NCBI GenBank assembly: GCA_019722365.1
Contig: JADFUC010001732.1
Span: 124,001-188,000, forward strand
DNA from: Lithospermum erythrorhizon
Taxonomy: Eukaryota > Streptophyta > Magnoliopsida > Boraginales > Boraginaceae
Length of the DNA: 64,000 nucleotides
Reading direction: 5' to 3'
Position 1 is the stretch's first letter, and each line of letters starts with the position of its first letter. Made by a program: the position numbers and the translations under genes. A model generated the notes under the pieces. It was not told the DNA's origin and did no database searches. It saw nothing but the letters and a program-made list of their open reading frames with translations. This document shows, in pieces, positions 37,849 through 51,640 of the stretch.

Positions 37849-38827
37849 ATGTTCATGATTTCACCATCGAAATTCAGTAACTCTGTCTTCACAATATAAA
37901 ATCATAAACAAATGCATCCAAGATCGAATAAACGTATATGTTAATTGAGCAATAAAATACATATATACATATACGTATTTAAACAAGTGCCTCATACATC
38001 TGCAAATGAAAATTGCCAACTTAATCTTTCAATGTGTCTCCTTTGAATTCCTAAATGAACGAGCACGAAAAGACAATGTCTCCAGCTGAATTCAATAACT
38101 GTAAGAGGTCGAATCACACGACGGACCATGTAATCTCATAACACCGGAGAACAAAAATCAGTTTCAAATACGGCTGAAATGGTTCGGCCAGCGAGGAGGA
38201 GAATTTTTGGGGAAGTGGGGGCTTAAATGGCGGTATGATGATTAGGTTTTCATCTTTTTAACTTCCTTTATATGTGCACATCTTCTAAACCGACAATTGA
38301 CTGCTAACTAACAAAGCCCAAACTCTGGCAAAACGTTAACTAACTAAGTTTCAGTAAGTAACTAACAAGTCACTCTTAACGAGTTTCATTAGTTATAAAT
38401 CGTTAATTAACCGGCAGTTTAATTAACTCCGGTCTCGTCCAATTTATATCTTACATTATTTAATGTAAACTCTCGAATGAGTATTTCGTTGATTTTAATC
38501 AACTCTCAATTTAGCAATCACAGTTTTAATTTGATACATGAAATAAAACTCAACGTTATCAGATGCTACATGTTTCTGCGCCGATAATATTAGTCAGAGC
38601 ACAATATAATCGATTATTATTATTATAACGATTTATGCATTTATATCTAGTAACTGGGCATAACTCTCGATATTATCATGAGTTCTTATTTAGTAATTTG
38701 CAATTACTATTATCAACACCCTGCCTGGGAAGAATCTCATTTTAATCCAAAACTAAGAAACTAATCAAGTTACAATAATTGTCGTGAATGAAGATAATTA
38801 AAGAAATCAAAATACTGATTTCCAACA
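37849..38827 (-). repeat. 5' LTR of the large element
   Basis: Aligns with 30298-31228 along its length with frequent substitutions and indels. The right border is TTTCCAACA at 38827, matching TTTTCAACA at 31228 in the other copy. Confidence 0.75.
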
Positions 38828-41800
38828 CAAGAGCCTCATGATGTCTTCGCGATATATCACGTCAAGGTTAAGTATCACGATGTAAGAGCTGATTCGCCTA
38901 CGCCGAGTCAGAGATTCTCCTTTACGGAGAAAGCCGAAAGAGGATATACAGACACGCCTCCAAACCCAATGATTTAAAGTGCTCGGGAGAATCACATTCG
39001 TAAGATTTATGAGATCGATGAGCTACCCGCACTCAAATCTCTATCCTCCAACTAAATGCAATGGATACACTCTTACGCACCTATCCTCGTAGTGCAACCA
39101 ACTCAAGTATTGATTATAACATATACTTAAACGCAAGAACGCGTCAGTCGTGACTCTACGAGATAATACGGGAGAACGAGGAGACGCCTCAAGACTTCCA
39201 ACTCGCCAGTTACAAGTCAGAATAAAAGAAAGAAAGTGGAAAAGTGAAACAGTAGGGATTTACTACTTCAACTACTTTGGTCAGTCAGCGAAATATGTCA
39301 AGCAGTGCTTCCCACTGATTGAGACGCCGATACTATCACGCATCCGTTTCGAGAGGTACAACATATTATGACTCGAGATACTTCATTTATGATTCGAGCA
39401 CGTCAATGCTGGCCACTAATCGCTATACTCACACTTTTCAAACGTGCGCATCGTAGTAAAAGATCACAAGACGGGGCGCACTACCTGTAGCGCTACGAGA
39501 CGACACACCGTAGACCATCTTTTATCGCTTTTGTTTTTAGACTACTCGCTTCATTACACGATGTCTAGTTATCAATATCCCAGATTGATCATGAATGACA
39601 TTTTCGCTTATGTTTCGAATACTGACAAGCTTCTCGCTTTTACTGGTATTAATTAATTTGTCGCTTATTAATCCTTACGCAAAGCCAAACGATATAATAT
39701 CTTCTTCATTACGTTAGTTGTAATTCTCAACATTTAATTCTATCATAGTATGTATGCTCAAGAATTCAAGTACAAGAACTTGAAATCTCATCTCCTAACA
39801 CTATACGACTGTAAAGATAATCACATTAACGAAAGATCGATAGACGAATCTTTAATCAATCGCTTCTCGAAATATGATTAAAATGCGAATAACTCCCTAA
39901 AATCTCGTAATCTCGTAATATTTCATCGACTTAGAGTTAAATGTTAAAAGAAGCGTGATTGTTCTAATCATAAATCGTGAGATTTACGAATGGCACTCTC
40001 ATTACTAAGACAATAACCTAATAAAATATAAATGTCTATATTTACCACCGTATCTTTAGAAATACGGGAACAACATTTGAATAGTTCGAATAACGGTAGC
40101 CTAATTCGTATAAACATTTAATACTCTTTAAAATTGTTAAAGACATACACATACATTCGCATGAACCGTATTCAAATTTTAACGAATCTCTTTCGTATTA
40201 CACGTCCAATTCCCGCTTAGCTCACATAATCGACAAACGTGCGGTATAAGTTAACTAGTCAACATCTATAATATCACATAAAGATGTGATATGAAATTAT
40301 TTCATAATAATCAGGTACAAAATCTTATAGACTTTCACCCAGGTCAACTAAATACCTAACAATAAGCATTTAACCCGAATTGTCAAGGTCATTAAATTGA
40401 GAATCCTAATAAAAGCGACGCTGAGGACACAATCACAGCATCAATGATAACGACATGGTGATCCGAAATAGTTTGAATATACTAAATACGATCGTGGATA
40501 TTAACATAGTTTACTCCAAGAGAACAAAGTTTTATCGGGCCGAATAAATATCTACCGTAAGACAAATAATTACTGAAATTTAAACGCCTATGTTTATGTG
40601 AGATTTCACCGATAAACCCGGAATTTCGTCTAAAGCTCAAGCGATTCTCATTTGCTACAATTCTAATTAATCATATGACGGATCATCCGGATCTACAACA
40701 ATGACATATGTATACACATTGATTTAATGAATAGCTCAAAACGCTAATTCAATGAAAATTAGATTCTTGTATATAGATTTGTATGGCATGAGCTATCTAG
40801 CACGTGAAAATTAAAGATGATAAGACATTCTAATGATAGAGAATGACACAGCAACCTCAAGTCAGTTAGCAAAGACAATTTTCTTTATAAAAGCGGACCA
40901 AGCGGATGATCAATCTTTCCGAATTAATAAGAGACCCATCAATGAACTCAACAAGTCGTGCTATTCTTATAATGATAACGATTCAACCGCGGATCTAAAC
41001 GAATGCCCAAAAAGCGAAGAATCTTTCCAGAAACAACTTCCTCCTCCCACATCATAAAGTTTTCTAACCGGTTAAGAAAGAACCATAAAGTGGATATGTT
41101 TACGCTTGCCTAAACCGTAAATGATCGCCGATCTCGATGGATCAAGATGAACTAATAAACAGCTATGAATAACTTCTTCAAGTAACAAGTATAAACACAA
41201 TGAAGGACTACAACACACAAATAGTTAACTGGTGTTTCGCGACAGTATGTGCTCTGACATAAATATCAATTTGTCGATTCGAAAAGTTGTCTAATTAGGT
41301 GTCGCCATAAAGTTGATTATCTCTAATAGCTTATCAAGCTTCTCGGTAATCAAGATCTCATTGTTAACTAACATGTACTGCACAATCACACTTCCCTCAA
41401 TATTGAATGAAAAGTGCATATGTACATAAAGTCGGGTAACAGCAACAACATTTAACTAGATACCCAAATTAATCAACCACAAAGAGTATTGAGCATGCTA
41501 AGAAGTAATGATTCTTCCGTCAGCTACTCGCCATGCCAGATTTGCTGAGCCAGATTTCGCCTCAATGTTATAAACGATCATCAGAGGACAAACGCTCAAC
41601 CTAAATTCTCCGTGGATTCAACTCTTACGTCATCATTATAGATGATAATAAGTATATGTAAATATACACACCTCGCTACTATAAGTAATCTTAACCTTGT
41701 CCGATTCCACCGCAATCTAATGTTATTCTCAAGAAAAAGTTTCCTCGGATACATGATCCAAACAGAAAAACATCTAACAAAGCTCAGAAAACAAACAAAC

Positions 41801-42500
41801 TGACGTTTCGCCCTTAGTCAGTGTTCACTAAAATGGAATCAAACACCAACGATTTCAGATGCGTTTTCTGACGCGCTGATCATTTTCTTGACTGCAAGGA
41901 GTAATGGATACTTGCAATCAATCACATAAGCCACGAGCCTTAAAAACAGCCAGTTCTTTACTGTGACAACGACCGCCGTACGGTAACTCTTAAGATCAAT
42001 TATCCGGTGTCCCAAGAAGATTCTCACGTAACTTATGTCAATGACGCATTCTTGTGACTCGAGTATGCCTTTTATGCGATTGTAGTAACGCACTTCGACT
42101 CACAAACGCCCCTCTCGTGAATAGAGTAATCATCACGCAAAGATCGATATACTACAAGCAGTATAAACGGGAACCTCGTACAATAGAGATTCATATGGCA
42201 CCTGGATAAATCCAGAGATTGTAATCTCGTGAGTTAAGGCGATTTGCTGCCACCCCAACATGAAGTCGGATATCACATTAACCTCGTCTTATTACCAAGG
42301 AAACCGCAGTCAGCGGTAGCTCAGCGATATTTCTACTAACGCCAATCACTGGAAATCGCTGGTGATTTCAAGGAATCGCTATAGCAATATCATAAATCGC
42401 TCAAGGACAAAGCCGGGAGCGTTGAAATATGAGAATTTCTCGATCTCATAAAATGCCCGTTGAATAATTTAGATTGTACAACCGATTTATTCATTCAAAT
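38828..42500. other. Unassigned non-coding DNA
   Basis: No gene, LTR pair or tandem array was recognised. Composition is similar to the interior of the large LTR element, so it may be another decayed retroelement. Open frames (for example 40833-41057) are short and lack family features. Confidence 0.4.
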
Positions 42501-42514
42501 TATATTAATAATAA

Positions 42515-42515
42515 T

Positions 42516-42582
<67 letters not shown>
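42515..42582. repeat. (AC)n(AT)n compound microsatellite
   Basis: An ACACACACAC run passes into more than 25 AT/TA dinucleotides ending at 42582. Confidence 0.97.
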
Positions 42583-42584
<2 letters not shown>

Positions 42585-43453
42585 TTAAATATATATTAAT
42601 TGTTGCACAATTAAGATTATAGATTAATGTATCGACATTGCCACATTTCGCTTACTGTGGTCCACAGAATCTATATATTAATACAATAGTCGCTTAATAT
42701 TTGCTTTTTAATATATTACTCTTGTTAATTGGCCCCAAGAGGTCACACACAAACAAGAATCCGAATCGTATAATAAATGTATTATAAACTTCCCAAGTAT
42801 GAAGCCGAACACGAAGAAAAACATATCTGGGACGGAAAATCATCCACGACTGGATTGCCTTCATTAAGCAAGGAAGAGATACAGGAGTTCGAGGAGATTT
42901 ATCTCTTTAAAACTCTCAAGTTATTGGCTTATATAAGCGCTTTAACCAACACAACTAAACTAATGCTCATATTGTGATTTAAAGAAATCAAAATATTCTC
43001 TCCACCCACATCCAAATAGCCAACCCCTCCCAGAAGAAAAATAAGGTTTTTTTTTTTCCATCTTTGTTCTTAGCTTACACTTTGAAGTCAGTTTCTAAGA
43101 AAAGACGAAAGAGTTCGAGAAATTTGTCAGCGCTGACGATCTGTAGGATAATACTCGCCGAGTATCATGAGTTAATTTTAATTCACGCCTACTTGATTTG
43201 TTCGACCAAAAGTACACACTGTGAAATTTCAATTCTCTGCTTTATCGTTGCTCAATCTGCAGATTCTCGTGTTCGATTCAAGTGTTTCGTAACTTTATTA
43301 TAATGCTTAATACCAACAAAAATAATGAGAAAGATAGAAGCATATGTAGCATACTCGAAAAGATAGCATAGTTCAGGGGGCAACTTGAAAATAAATACAT
43401 AGTTGAGGGGGTACACGGCTAATTTTTTATATATTGTATACTATTTGATGAAA
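42583..43453. other. Unassigned DNA before the MULE
   Basis: A 66-codon frame at 42777-42977 has a partly acidic composition (LSKEEIQEFEEI), but no family is recognised and no splice partners were found. The rest shows nothing recognisable. Confidence 0.35.
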
Positions 43454-44136
43454 AACATATTAGGCTTAATCTCGCGATAAACCCCTCGAACTACGCTTAC
43501 GAAATAATTTATTCTCGCAGACAACTCTTCCAACCTGTCCTCGAACGACCATTCGCTTCACCCTGTTCGGGTTATTTTTCGTGTCGTGCCAATATATTTC
43601 ACATTTGGTTCATTTTTCGTCAGCAAGATTTATGCTTCTTTTAAATAACAAAATATTTTATGGATCGAAATTAACGAAAAATACTATCCCACCCCTACTC
43701 CCCCACCCTACCCACCTTATCCATCTTCGCAATCACAACCTTCATTACCATCCCAAATCCACTGGCCCCGCCTCCACCTTTCACATCAATCACATCACCA
43801 ACTTCATTATATTAACCAATAACATCCTCCATTCTAATCCCCAAACCACACTATAAAACATCCAAGTCTATGCTGGCGTCGCAAGGTGGATGGGCCGACA
43901 AGCATTTAAAGTACAATAAGAATACTACTGACGTATCCTGAATGTTAATTATATTCCCACCAATCTTTTAGTACTACCTTGAAAACGTAAACTTGTCTTT
44001 AATTATTACAACTTCTTTATAATATTATTTGGAAATAATTATTTACAATAATGTTTTGAGGCGTATAAATGTGGTCGCTTAGGCCAAAGTTAACGCTAAT
44101 CTTCGAGAAAGCAATCATCCTTTTATGTTTGATCTC

Positions 44137-44188
<52 letters not shown>

Positions 44189-44630
44189 TTCATAGTTTTG
44201 GTTTTTAGTCATGAACTTGGGCTTATCTCGCTTTGATTTCGCTAGTATTGCTGATATTTTTTATGCGGAGGTTTCGAGGTCGTAAGCAAGGATGCTGTCA
44301 TAGAATGCAGCCATATCAGCAAGGCTGATGAATAAGATGAAAACATACGACAGAATGGCCAAGGCTGTAGCATTTTGGTGACGCGCCAAGCTGGGTAGTA
44401 TTTTTTCTTTAAATTTCAATCCATAAATATTTTTCGTTAATTTAAAAGAAAGATAAATCTTTTCTTATTTGAAAATGAACTCAAAATGTGAAATATGTTA
44501 ACTTTGACACTAAAATGGCCTTTGGTAAATTGAAACCATCCAAGGGACAAGTTGGAAAGTTCAATAGTACAGGATAAATCGACTCATAAATAATAATTCG
44601 AGGGCTGTACGAAATTAAGCCAACATATTA
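43454..44630. mobile_element. Non-autonomous Mutator-like element (MULE) with perfect 9-bp target duplication
   Basis: AACATATTA at 43454-43462 and at 44622-44630 is a perfect 9-bp target duplication, diagnostic for the Mutator superfamily. The element between (43463-44621, 1159 bp) has inverted ends: GGCTTAATCTCGCGATAAAC on the left and, reversed, GGCTTAATTTCGTACAGCC on the right. Similarity continues for about 75 bp, including CAACCTGTCC/CAACTTGTCC. The interior holds a C-rich segment (43680-43760) and a (TTA)n run but no transposase. The perfect duplication beside diverged repeats suggests that the element was already diverged when it inserted. Confidence 0.88.
44138..44187. repeat. (TTA)n microsatellite
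   Basis: About 16 uninterrupted TTA/ATT units, inside the MULE. Confidence 0.97.
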
Positions 44631-44858
44631 CTCCATAAAAATTACACATTTTTACATATTTTACTATCAACATAGTTATAATCCAAATCATAAGAATTTA
44701 ATTTTGACTATTAAAAAAACGATGGACTTCCCGAGTAAGCTTCCCGTGCAAAACCCCCGCCTTTATACTTGAGTCCTATTATATATTATTAATGAAACAA
44801 ACTAGTTTATGTAATTGAAAAAATTGAAACCTTATTATTAGTACGTATTTAATAAAGT

Positions 44859-47800
44859 ATGAGTAGAGAAAAGAAGAATGAGACGATAATTATTTCAGAT
44901 GAGGAAGACGAGTTTGATGATTGTGTGAATTGGAAATGGAAAAGAGCGGTAAAATCAGCTCCGAGAGGTAACCCAAAGCGGACAAAGCGGGACCCACTCT
45001 TCAATTCATGTCCGAGGTTGTACCATCATAGTAATGCTACTGCTTTTGATCAGGTAATCAATTCAAATGTTGTATTCAATATTCCATCATAATGCAATTA
45101 TTAAATGCTAGTGTTTTAGTGTAGTTAGAGGTTGTAAGATGATATGAGTGCTAGTGGTTTTGATGAGGTAAGGACTTGAATGTTGTATCGAATTTTGTTT
45201 GGGATTAATTTATATTTTGTTTAATTGGTCTATGCCTAATTAAGTGTAGCATTGGGCATAATTGCAACTGAAGCTTTAGGCACGAGAGTAAGATTGTTTA
45301 ACATTTGTATATATGTGCACGTGAATGTCATATTTTCACTTAGTAGCAAAGAAACCGCATATAGGAAGCGTTTGTGTTTCTACCGAAACATGTCTGACAA
45401 ATACCAACATATGGATGATTCACAGCTGTACTATAGTTTATGTTGTTGGGATTATATCTGAACGTGATACTGTAATCAAAGGAGTCCTATGAGCGATGGT
45501 GTCGGAGTTGAGTGTTTGTACAGTTGCTCTATATGCGTTTACTTTGACATTTAAAAAATATTTTTAGTAGTATGAAACATGTTTCTTACTAGTTGTTTTC
45601 TAATTCTGTTCATGAACCTTATCTTTAACGATTGCAGATCAAGCTAATATGTGAGGAATTTGATGAAGGAATCAGAGGTTTTAATACACTTGCTGGTATA
45701 CTTTTCCTGACAATTATGATCGCGTGTGGCTAATGATAATGGTGACATATGTTTCAGTTTATTACATCTCAATGTCAAGAAGTGCGTCCTATACTGCATC
45801 TTGAGTTGTCACCATTTGTGCTGATTACTGGTTTAAGGCAGGTTCAGGCAGTACTGAAGATTTGTGGGTGGATAAGTACAAGCCTCAATACCTCGATGAT
45901 CTTGCTGTTCACAAGAAGAAGGTATGTATTATTTATTAAGTGTGATATAAGGTGTCTACAGAAAGTTACAATTAAAAATTATTATTTTTAATTATCTTGT
46001 TCTTGTAGGTTGAAGAAGTTAAAATGTGGTTTGAGGAAAGATTGACAAGTTCAAAGGTATTTACTATTTTCTGACTACTTAGCTATACATTTCTAGCATG
46101 TGTTTATTGCTTTCTGGTTATGTGGTTATACGGAGTATATTTCTAGCATCTGTTTACTTGATTCTCACGAAAGCTCGCCAATGTGATCGACCCGATATAA
46201 TTTTTCAGTAACCAAAGTATTTAGAGGATGGTAATCAATAATGTTCCCTAATAAAGCCCTGCCTCTCTGACTATGTTTATTTGTTTTCACTCTGTTTCCC
46301 TCTTAATTTTCGTATACTTGTTTGGATACAGGAAACATCTCGCAATAATGTTCTTCTTCTTGTGGGACCATCTGGAGCTGGAAAATCAGTATGCTTCAAT
46401 ATTCCTTCCATCTCATGAAGTAGCCTGATTATGTTATGATTGAGGACATCAATCTTATTTAGTAATTATGTAAGCATCTGTTGAACATAAATTTTAATTC
46501 CGCTGTTAGTGTCTTGTAGGCAACGGTTCATGCAGTTGCATCACATTTGGGGGCCGATGTATTTGAATGGAATACACCCATTCCCACAATTTGGCATGAA
46601 CATTTGCACAATTCAAAATCAGGTACTTACTGCAAGTATTTGCATTTATGTTTTACATTACATAGAGGTCATTTGTATGAGGTTATTTTTTCCCTTTCAT
46701 ATGCATGTAATCTTTCTTTCATGAACCAACACTTAGGTATTGCAGCATGATATAGCAAAGGTCTCCGGGCCTGTGTCGTGTTTTCCAAATATATCGATTG
46801 TGCTCTGAGGTGTTTGATTTTCCTGGTATTCACCTGATTTGGTTCTGGTCCTATTTTTGTTGAAAATGATGAAGTATACTATCTTCCGTCTCCTTTCCTG
46901 TCCGAGATATTATGATAAATCTTTACATTGCAACAGAATCATTACATGGAGGTCTTAAATACGTTTAATCTTGATTTATTCTTTCTCAAAAGTTTGCAAC
47001 TTATTCCTATTAACTAAAGAATCAGGGCGATGATTTTCGCATTCCATCTTTTGATATCGAAACTCTTATCTCTTTGTTATTTTGGATCTTATTGTACGCT
47101 AACACTGGAGTTCCATTGTCAAATGAGTGGAGTAGGAAAATAATGGGGAAATAATTAATAGTTTGGAAGAGTCGATATGATAATGAGAATAGTCGTTATT
47201 TTTTCCACATGTAAAAGTTAAAAAGCTTTTGAAGTTTCATTGTATAAGAAGTTTGGCAAATTAATAGTATGGCATGATAAAAGTTGATCACCTGCAGAAG
47301 CCACATGGCCAACTTTTGGTTTCTAAACCTGCAAGTTTTGATCTTATACTCATCTTTTTCTTATGATTTCCTCTATTATCAAACCAGGATTAAGATACAA
47401 GTCAAAATTGGATGAGTTTGAGAATTTTGTTGAAAGAATGAGAAAGTACGGATCAATTTCATCTTCCTCAAGTAAAACAACAAAGGCATCTCTCATACTT
47501 CTTATTGATGACCTGCCGGCGATGAATGGAAGGGCCGTCTATAGTAGACTCCTTAAGTGTTTGCATCTTCTTGTGCGGTCAGTTTGTAGTCCAACAGTAA
47601 TTTTAATGACCGAGTATAGTATATCTGACTCTGAAGAGCACAACTCGCATTACTGGGAAGAACTCCAATCATCCCTTCAGAGTGCTGGAGCTGATAAGGT
47701 GGCCTTTTTAATTTCATGAAGTGTAATTTGATATTTCCTATAAGTATTTATGTTTCAGAAGTTTGATATATGTTTCAGGTGGCATGTAATGCGGTCACAG

Positions 47801-50414
47801 TAAATTCTATAAAGAAAACACTTCTTAAAATAGCCAAGAAGGAGCTTTGCCAAGTCAGTACTGAACAGGTCAATCTTATTGCAAAAGCTAGTGGGGGTGA
47901 TATTAGGCATGCTATTACTTCATTGCAGTATTTCTGTCTGAAACCCCACCAGCAGACCTTGTTATCTTCCTCTAAGAGTGTGCATACTTCTTCACAAGAA
48001 ATACCATATGACATAAATCGTGGTTCAGACAACCAAACTCTACACTTTGGGAGAGATGAGACCCTATCTTTGTTTCATGCATTGGGAAAATTCCTTCACA
48101 ACAAACGAGAGTGTGAAAGTACCATTGTTCCAGGTATCTTAGATGTAATTATAATTTATGTTTTGCTTGTGATGAACATAAATAAAATAAGTAGATTTTT
48201 TACATTTCTGTTTGCTATTTTATTTAGCCTTAGGTTTTGGGAGAAACAGGAATGTTAATTGATGGCAGCCCTGTCTAAAAATTTGATCTGTATGGTGCTT
48301 TTTCATGTCACTACACAAAGAATAACCAATATCTTTATAAGATGGGAATATAATGCACATAAAATGGTCATTGGCATCTTTCAACAAGCATTTCAATTGC
48401 TAGTATTTTTTCCTTTACTAAAGATAAAGCTTGGCTGGATATTTTGCTGCCACTCCTGAAACATCATGTTTCCAAGAAAACATTAGTCCACTTAGTTTTC
48501 TGATATTGCATTCAATATGGCCTCCGAAGTACACTGACCTTAATTCTTTTATAGGCAGTAACGAGTTTCACTTGAAGCAGAAGTACTTCAGGTTGCCTCT
48601 CAAAATGGATGCCCCCGAAATGATCCTTTGGCAATCTCATGGCCAGGCACGACCTATCGCAGACTTTTTGCATGAAAACGGTAATGTTTGTGCATCATAG
48701 AGAAGTAGTCACTCCATTACCGATCGAATGTCCTATATGACTTCATTTTGTTCGTCCAAACATCTAAAATATTCATAGAATTTCATGTGTACTGATTTTG
48801 AAAACTATTATTTCCACGATATCATGCATTTGAAATGCTACAACAATGTCTATCTTTCATGGTAAACTGTTCCTTGGGCCACAAAACTGTTTCAAACATT
48901 TAGATTTTTGCCAAAAGTTTCCACCAGGTCATTCACATGTAGTCGGAGGTAGGTAGCTAACTAGCTATTAATACCTGTGCTCCTCTTTATTGTCATGATG
49001 ATTATATATCATGTCGAATCTTTGATTTATAACTTTTGGTATTGGTTGTTTTCACCTCTTACCAGATTGTAGTATTTCAATAACTTTGGAAATTTAGACA
49101 GAATTCTCTTAGTGAAAACTGGTTAATATTGGTGCAAAATCAATTCTTCTGACCATGCTTAAAGTATAGGTGCACACCCTCTCCAATACCCAATCCTTAC
49201 CTTCATATAATCATGCTTATAATATCCAGTTTGCTGCTGTTGTTAAAGACTACATACTTATTTACTTTGGTGCTCAACTGTCACAATGGAAATGCTTAGC
49301 ATTTTTATCAATTTATTAGAAAGAAGTCCACAGCCATCTCCCAATTAATAACTGTTAACGAACAATTTAAAAAAAAAAAGATTGGAAATGGTCTACTTCT
49401 GTCTTGAGAGTTGAGAATATTCGTAAGTATGTTATTTAGTATGTAATAGCCTTTGATAACTCCATTCTTAACATTTAACTATTTAGTTTTTCCTTCTATT
49501 TACTATGAAATTTAAGTCAAGGTTAAATGTGTCTTAGTTAGTGCAATTTTAGCAACAATCTGTTTCAGTTTTCTTTCTTATCCTTGACTATTTCAAGAGA
49601 AGGAAATTCAAATAATTTGTGTATATTGTTGTGTCATGTGTGTTATGAATTTTCCTTTTGTATATAAGATTTTCACCAATTAATTTCTATAGTACACACT
49701 GCTTGCAGTTCTAGATTTTATAGACGAAGAAGCAATAGATGATGCTTGGTCGGTGTTATCTTATCTAAGTGACAGTGATCTACTTCTTGCCTCACCAAAC
49801 CGGATTAGTAGAAGCTATGAGGCTGAGAATGTTGTACAATCTGTTGCTGCTTCAGTTGCTGTTCGAGGGGTCTTGTATGGTAATTCTCACCCAGCTCCGT
49901 CGAGGTATGCATTAGATCTTTGCCTATATATATTTCTTGCTTTCGGTCTTACACCTTTGAGATGTTGTACACCATTATTTGTGTGAACATGCAGATGGCA
50001 TGCTATTCGTCGCCCAAATCTCTGGCAGATCGAGCAGTCTTTGTGGAAAAACAAGGTTAATTCTAGCTTCTAATCATTTGACAGTTTCTTCAAATCTGGC
50101 GAGCATTTTCTGTTTATCCCTCGTAATAATCTATAATAAGAGTGAATGTTTCTCACATCTCGGTTTTATGCTCTTAACTCCGTTGTTGCTTGCAGTATCA
50201 ACTGGTGGTGAGCCAGAGGTGCAATGCACAACATGGTCTTAAATTGTCCGACCCTTCAGTGTTTTGTACTGAAGTGAGGCCTGTTCTTGAATGGCTTGGA
50301 GGTAGAGCATATGAAGCTCCTGAGGCGAGACATATATCAGTCGATGATATGCTTGAAGATGAAAACTTTGTTCCGAAGGGTGAGATGTCGGAGGATGAAA
50401 TAGAGGACTGGTAG
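44859..50414 (+). CDS. RAD17: RAD17 checkpoint clamp loader, 12 exons, 602 aa
   Basis: Exons are 44859-45053, 45638-45695, 45842-45921, 46009-46056, 46332-46388, 46520-46622, 47388-47698, 47779-48133, 48555-48680, 49709-49904, 49995-50055 and 50196-50414 (1809 nt); all GT-AG, all phases agree. The acidic N-terminus (residues 10-25) is followed by [20 protein letters not shown], typical of RAD17. Walker A GPSGAGKS is at 139-146 and Walker B LILLIDD at 216-222. Next come the AAA+ lid region ([15 protein letters not shown]), the RAD17-specific [20 protein letters not shown], and an acidic C-terminus ([23 protein letters not shown]) like the 9-1-1-binding tail of the family. RAD17 with RFC2-5 loads the RAD9-RAD1-HUS1 clamp at damaged DNA in the nucleus. 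Length fits the plant orthologue. Nothing in the frame is broken. Confidence 0.96.
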
Positions 50415-50455
50415 CTGGTGAGGTTTGAAGGCCGAATGGCACGCCATGCCGCCAT

Positions 50456-51640
50456 CTAATTTCTAGATTTTGTATATAAACGTAGCTTCCCTTTGTCACT
50501 ATCACCAATTTTGTGATGTCGTGATTGGGGAAGAAATATATTTATGTATGTACTTCTACAACCATTGAGTAAAGATGAATTTGTGGAACAAGTTTAGTCC
50601 GGGAGGAATAGTTGGAGTGAAAGGTGAAATGTATCATGAACTTTTTAGTATATTATGTTAGAACAGATTTAAATCGAATTAATTTTCAACTTCATTAATG
50701 GTGGAATTTAATCCCCGTACTTCAACATTAATACTAAGGCTTAACTTTTAAACGCTGACGGCCGATCAATGAAGTTGGTCGGATCGGTCAAGGATTAGGG
50801 TCACTCATCATCGACGTACATCAACGCTGACCGATCAATCTAAAAGCTTCATAACGCAGAGTAAAATATATTTGTATTTATAATCGGTGTACAGATTTGC
50901 ATATAACTATATAAATTTTTCACCTAATATATTTCAGAATCATTTTTTGCTCATAAATATTTTTTTGGTGATATATTTGTACATGCATATATTAAAAAAA
51001 AATTAAAATAAAATATATTTGGCAACAATAATTCTGAATAGGTGATGGATAGGAGAAACAACCGTCGCTAAAACAAATTCAAGAATTAAACGGCTCCGTC
51101 ATCATCGAGAGAAGAAAAAATTGAGAGTATACTCAAATTATCAAAATTGGAACTGGAAGAAAAAAAAATTGAAAACAAAATTCCTCCGATGAATATCGCA
51201 TAGTAAAAATCAATTTATAAATATGGTTCTTACAAATGCTACTCTAGTAATTTGCCCCTCATTTTAATTTCATGTCCACATCATTTCTAGCTAATAATTC
51301 AATGAAGATTCTGTTCTATAGATGAGCATTACATTTCAGGACCGCCACTAAGAAACAGCTGATTCTCCTTCAAGGGCATTATTATACTTTAGAAACCATT
51401 AAAAATGCATTTTTTCTTAAATTTTGCTGTCAAGAATCTGTCTATTTTAGCATCATTTTATCCACAAATGTTAATATCAGATTCTTACTATAATAGCTTG
51501 AATTTTAAGCAAACAATAAACCGAATCCCCTACGTTATGCACTATTAGATCAAGTATATATAGCATACTCATCATACTTTAGCTATTGAGCAAAACATTA
51601 AGGAAAAAAAGGAAAAAAAAAGAGTTGATCGATCAACAAA
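50456..51640. other. Interval between RAD17 and the APX-like gene
   Basis: The first part should hold the RAD17 3' UTR. Near 50750-50850 the phrases AACGCTGACGGCCGATCAAT and CAACGCTGACCGATCAAT are a short diverged duplication. The remainder, before the ATG at 51641, is AT-rich and would contain the APX-like promoter and leader; no specific element was resolved. Confidence 0.45.

Larger units (their letters stand above)
30298..38827 (-). mobile_element. Large old non-coding Copia-type LTR element (LARD-like)
   Basis: Two related blocks of about 0.9 kb (30298-31228 and 37849-38827) flank some 6.6 kb. Directly inside the left block, read on the minus strand, is a polypurine tract (CGAGGGCAAGTGGGAG) next to TGTTGAAAATC, which makes the left block the 3' LTR and fixes the minus orientation. 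The longest interior frames are 60-75 codons, and none resembles gag or pol, so it is a LARD-like or thoroughly decayed copy. No primer-binding site for iMet tRNA was seen near 37849, and no convincing 5-bp target duplication. Confidence 0.7.

Noticed and set aside
42777..42977. Small acidic protein of 66 codons
   Set aside because: No family resemblance, no neighbouring exons; kept only as a note on the region.
50198..50508. Antisense frames under the last RAD17 exon
   Set aside because: They mirror the codon pattern of the well-supported RAD17 exon.
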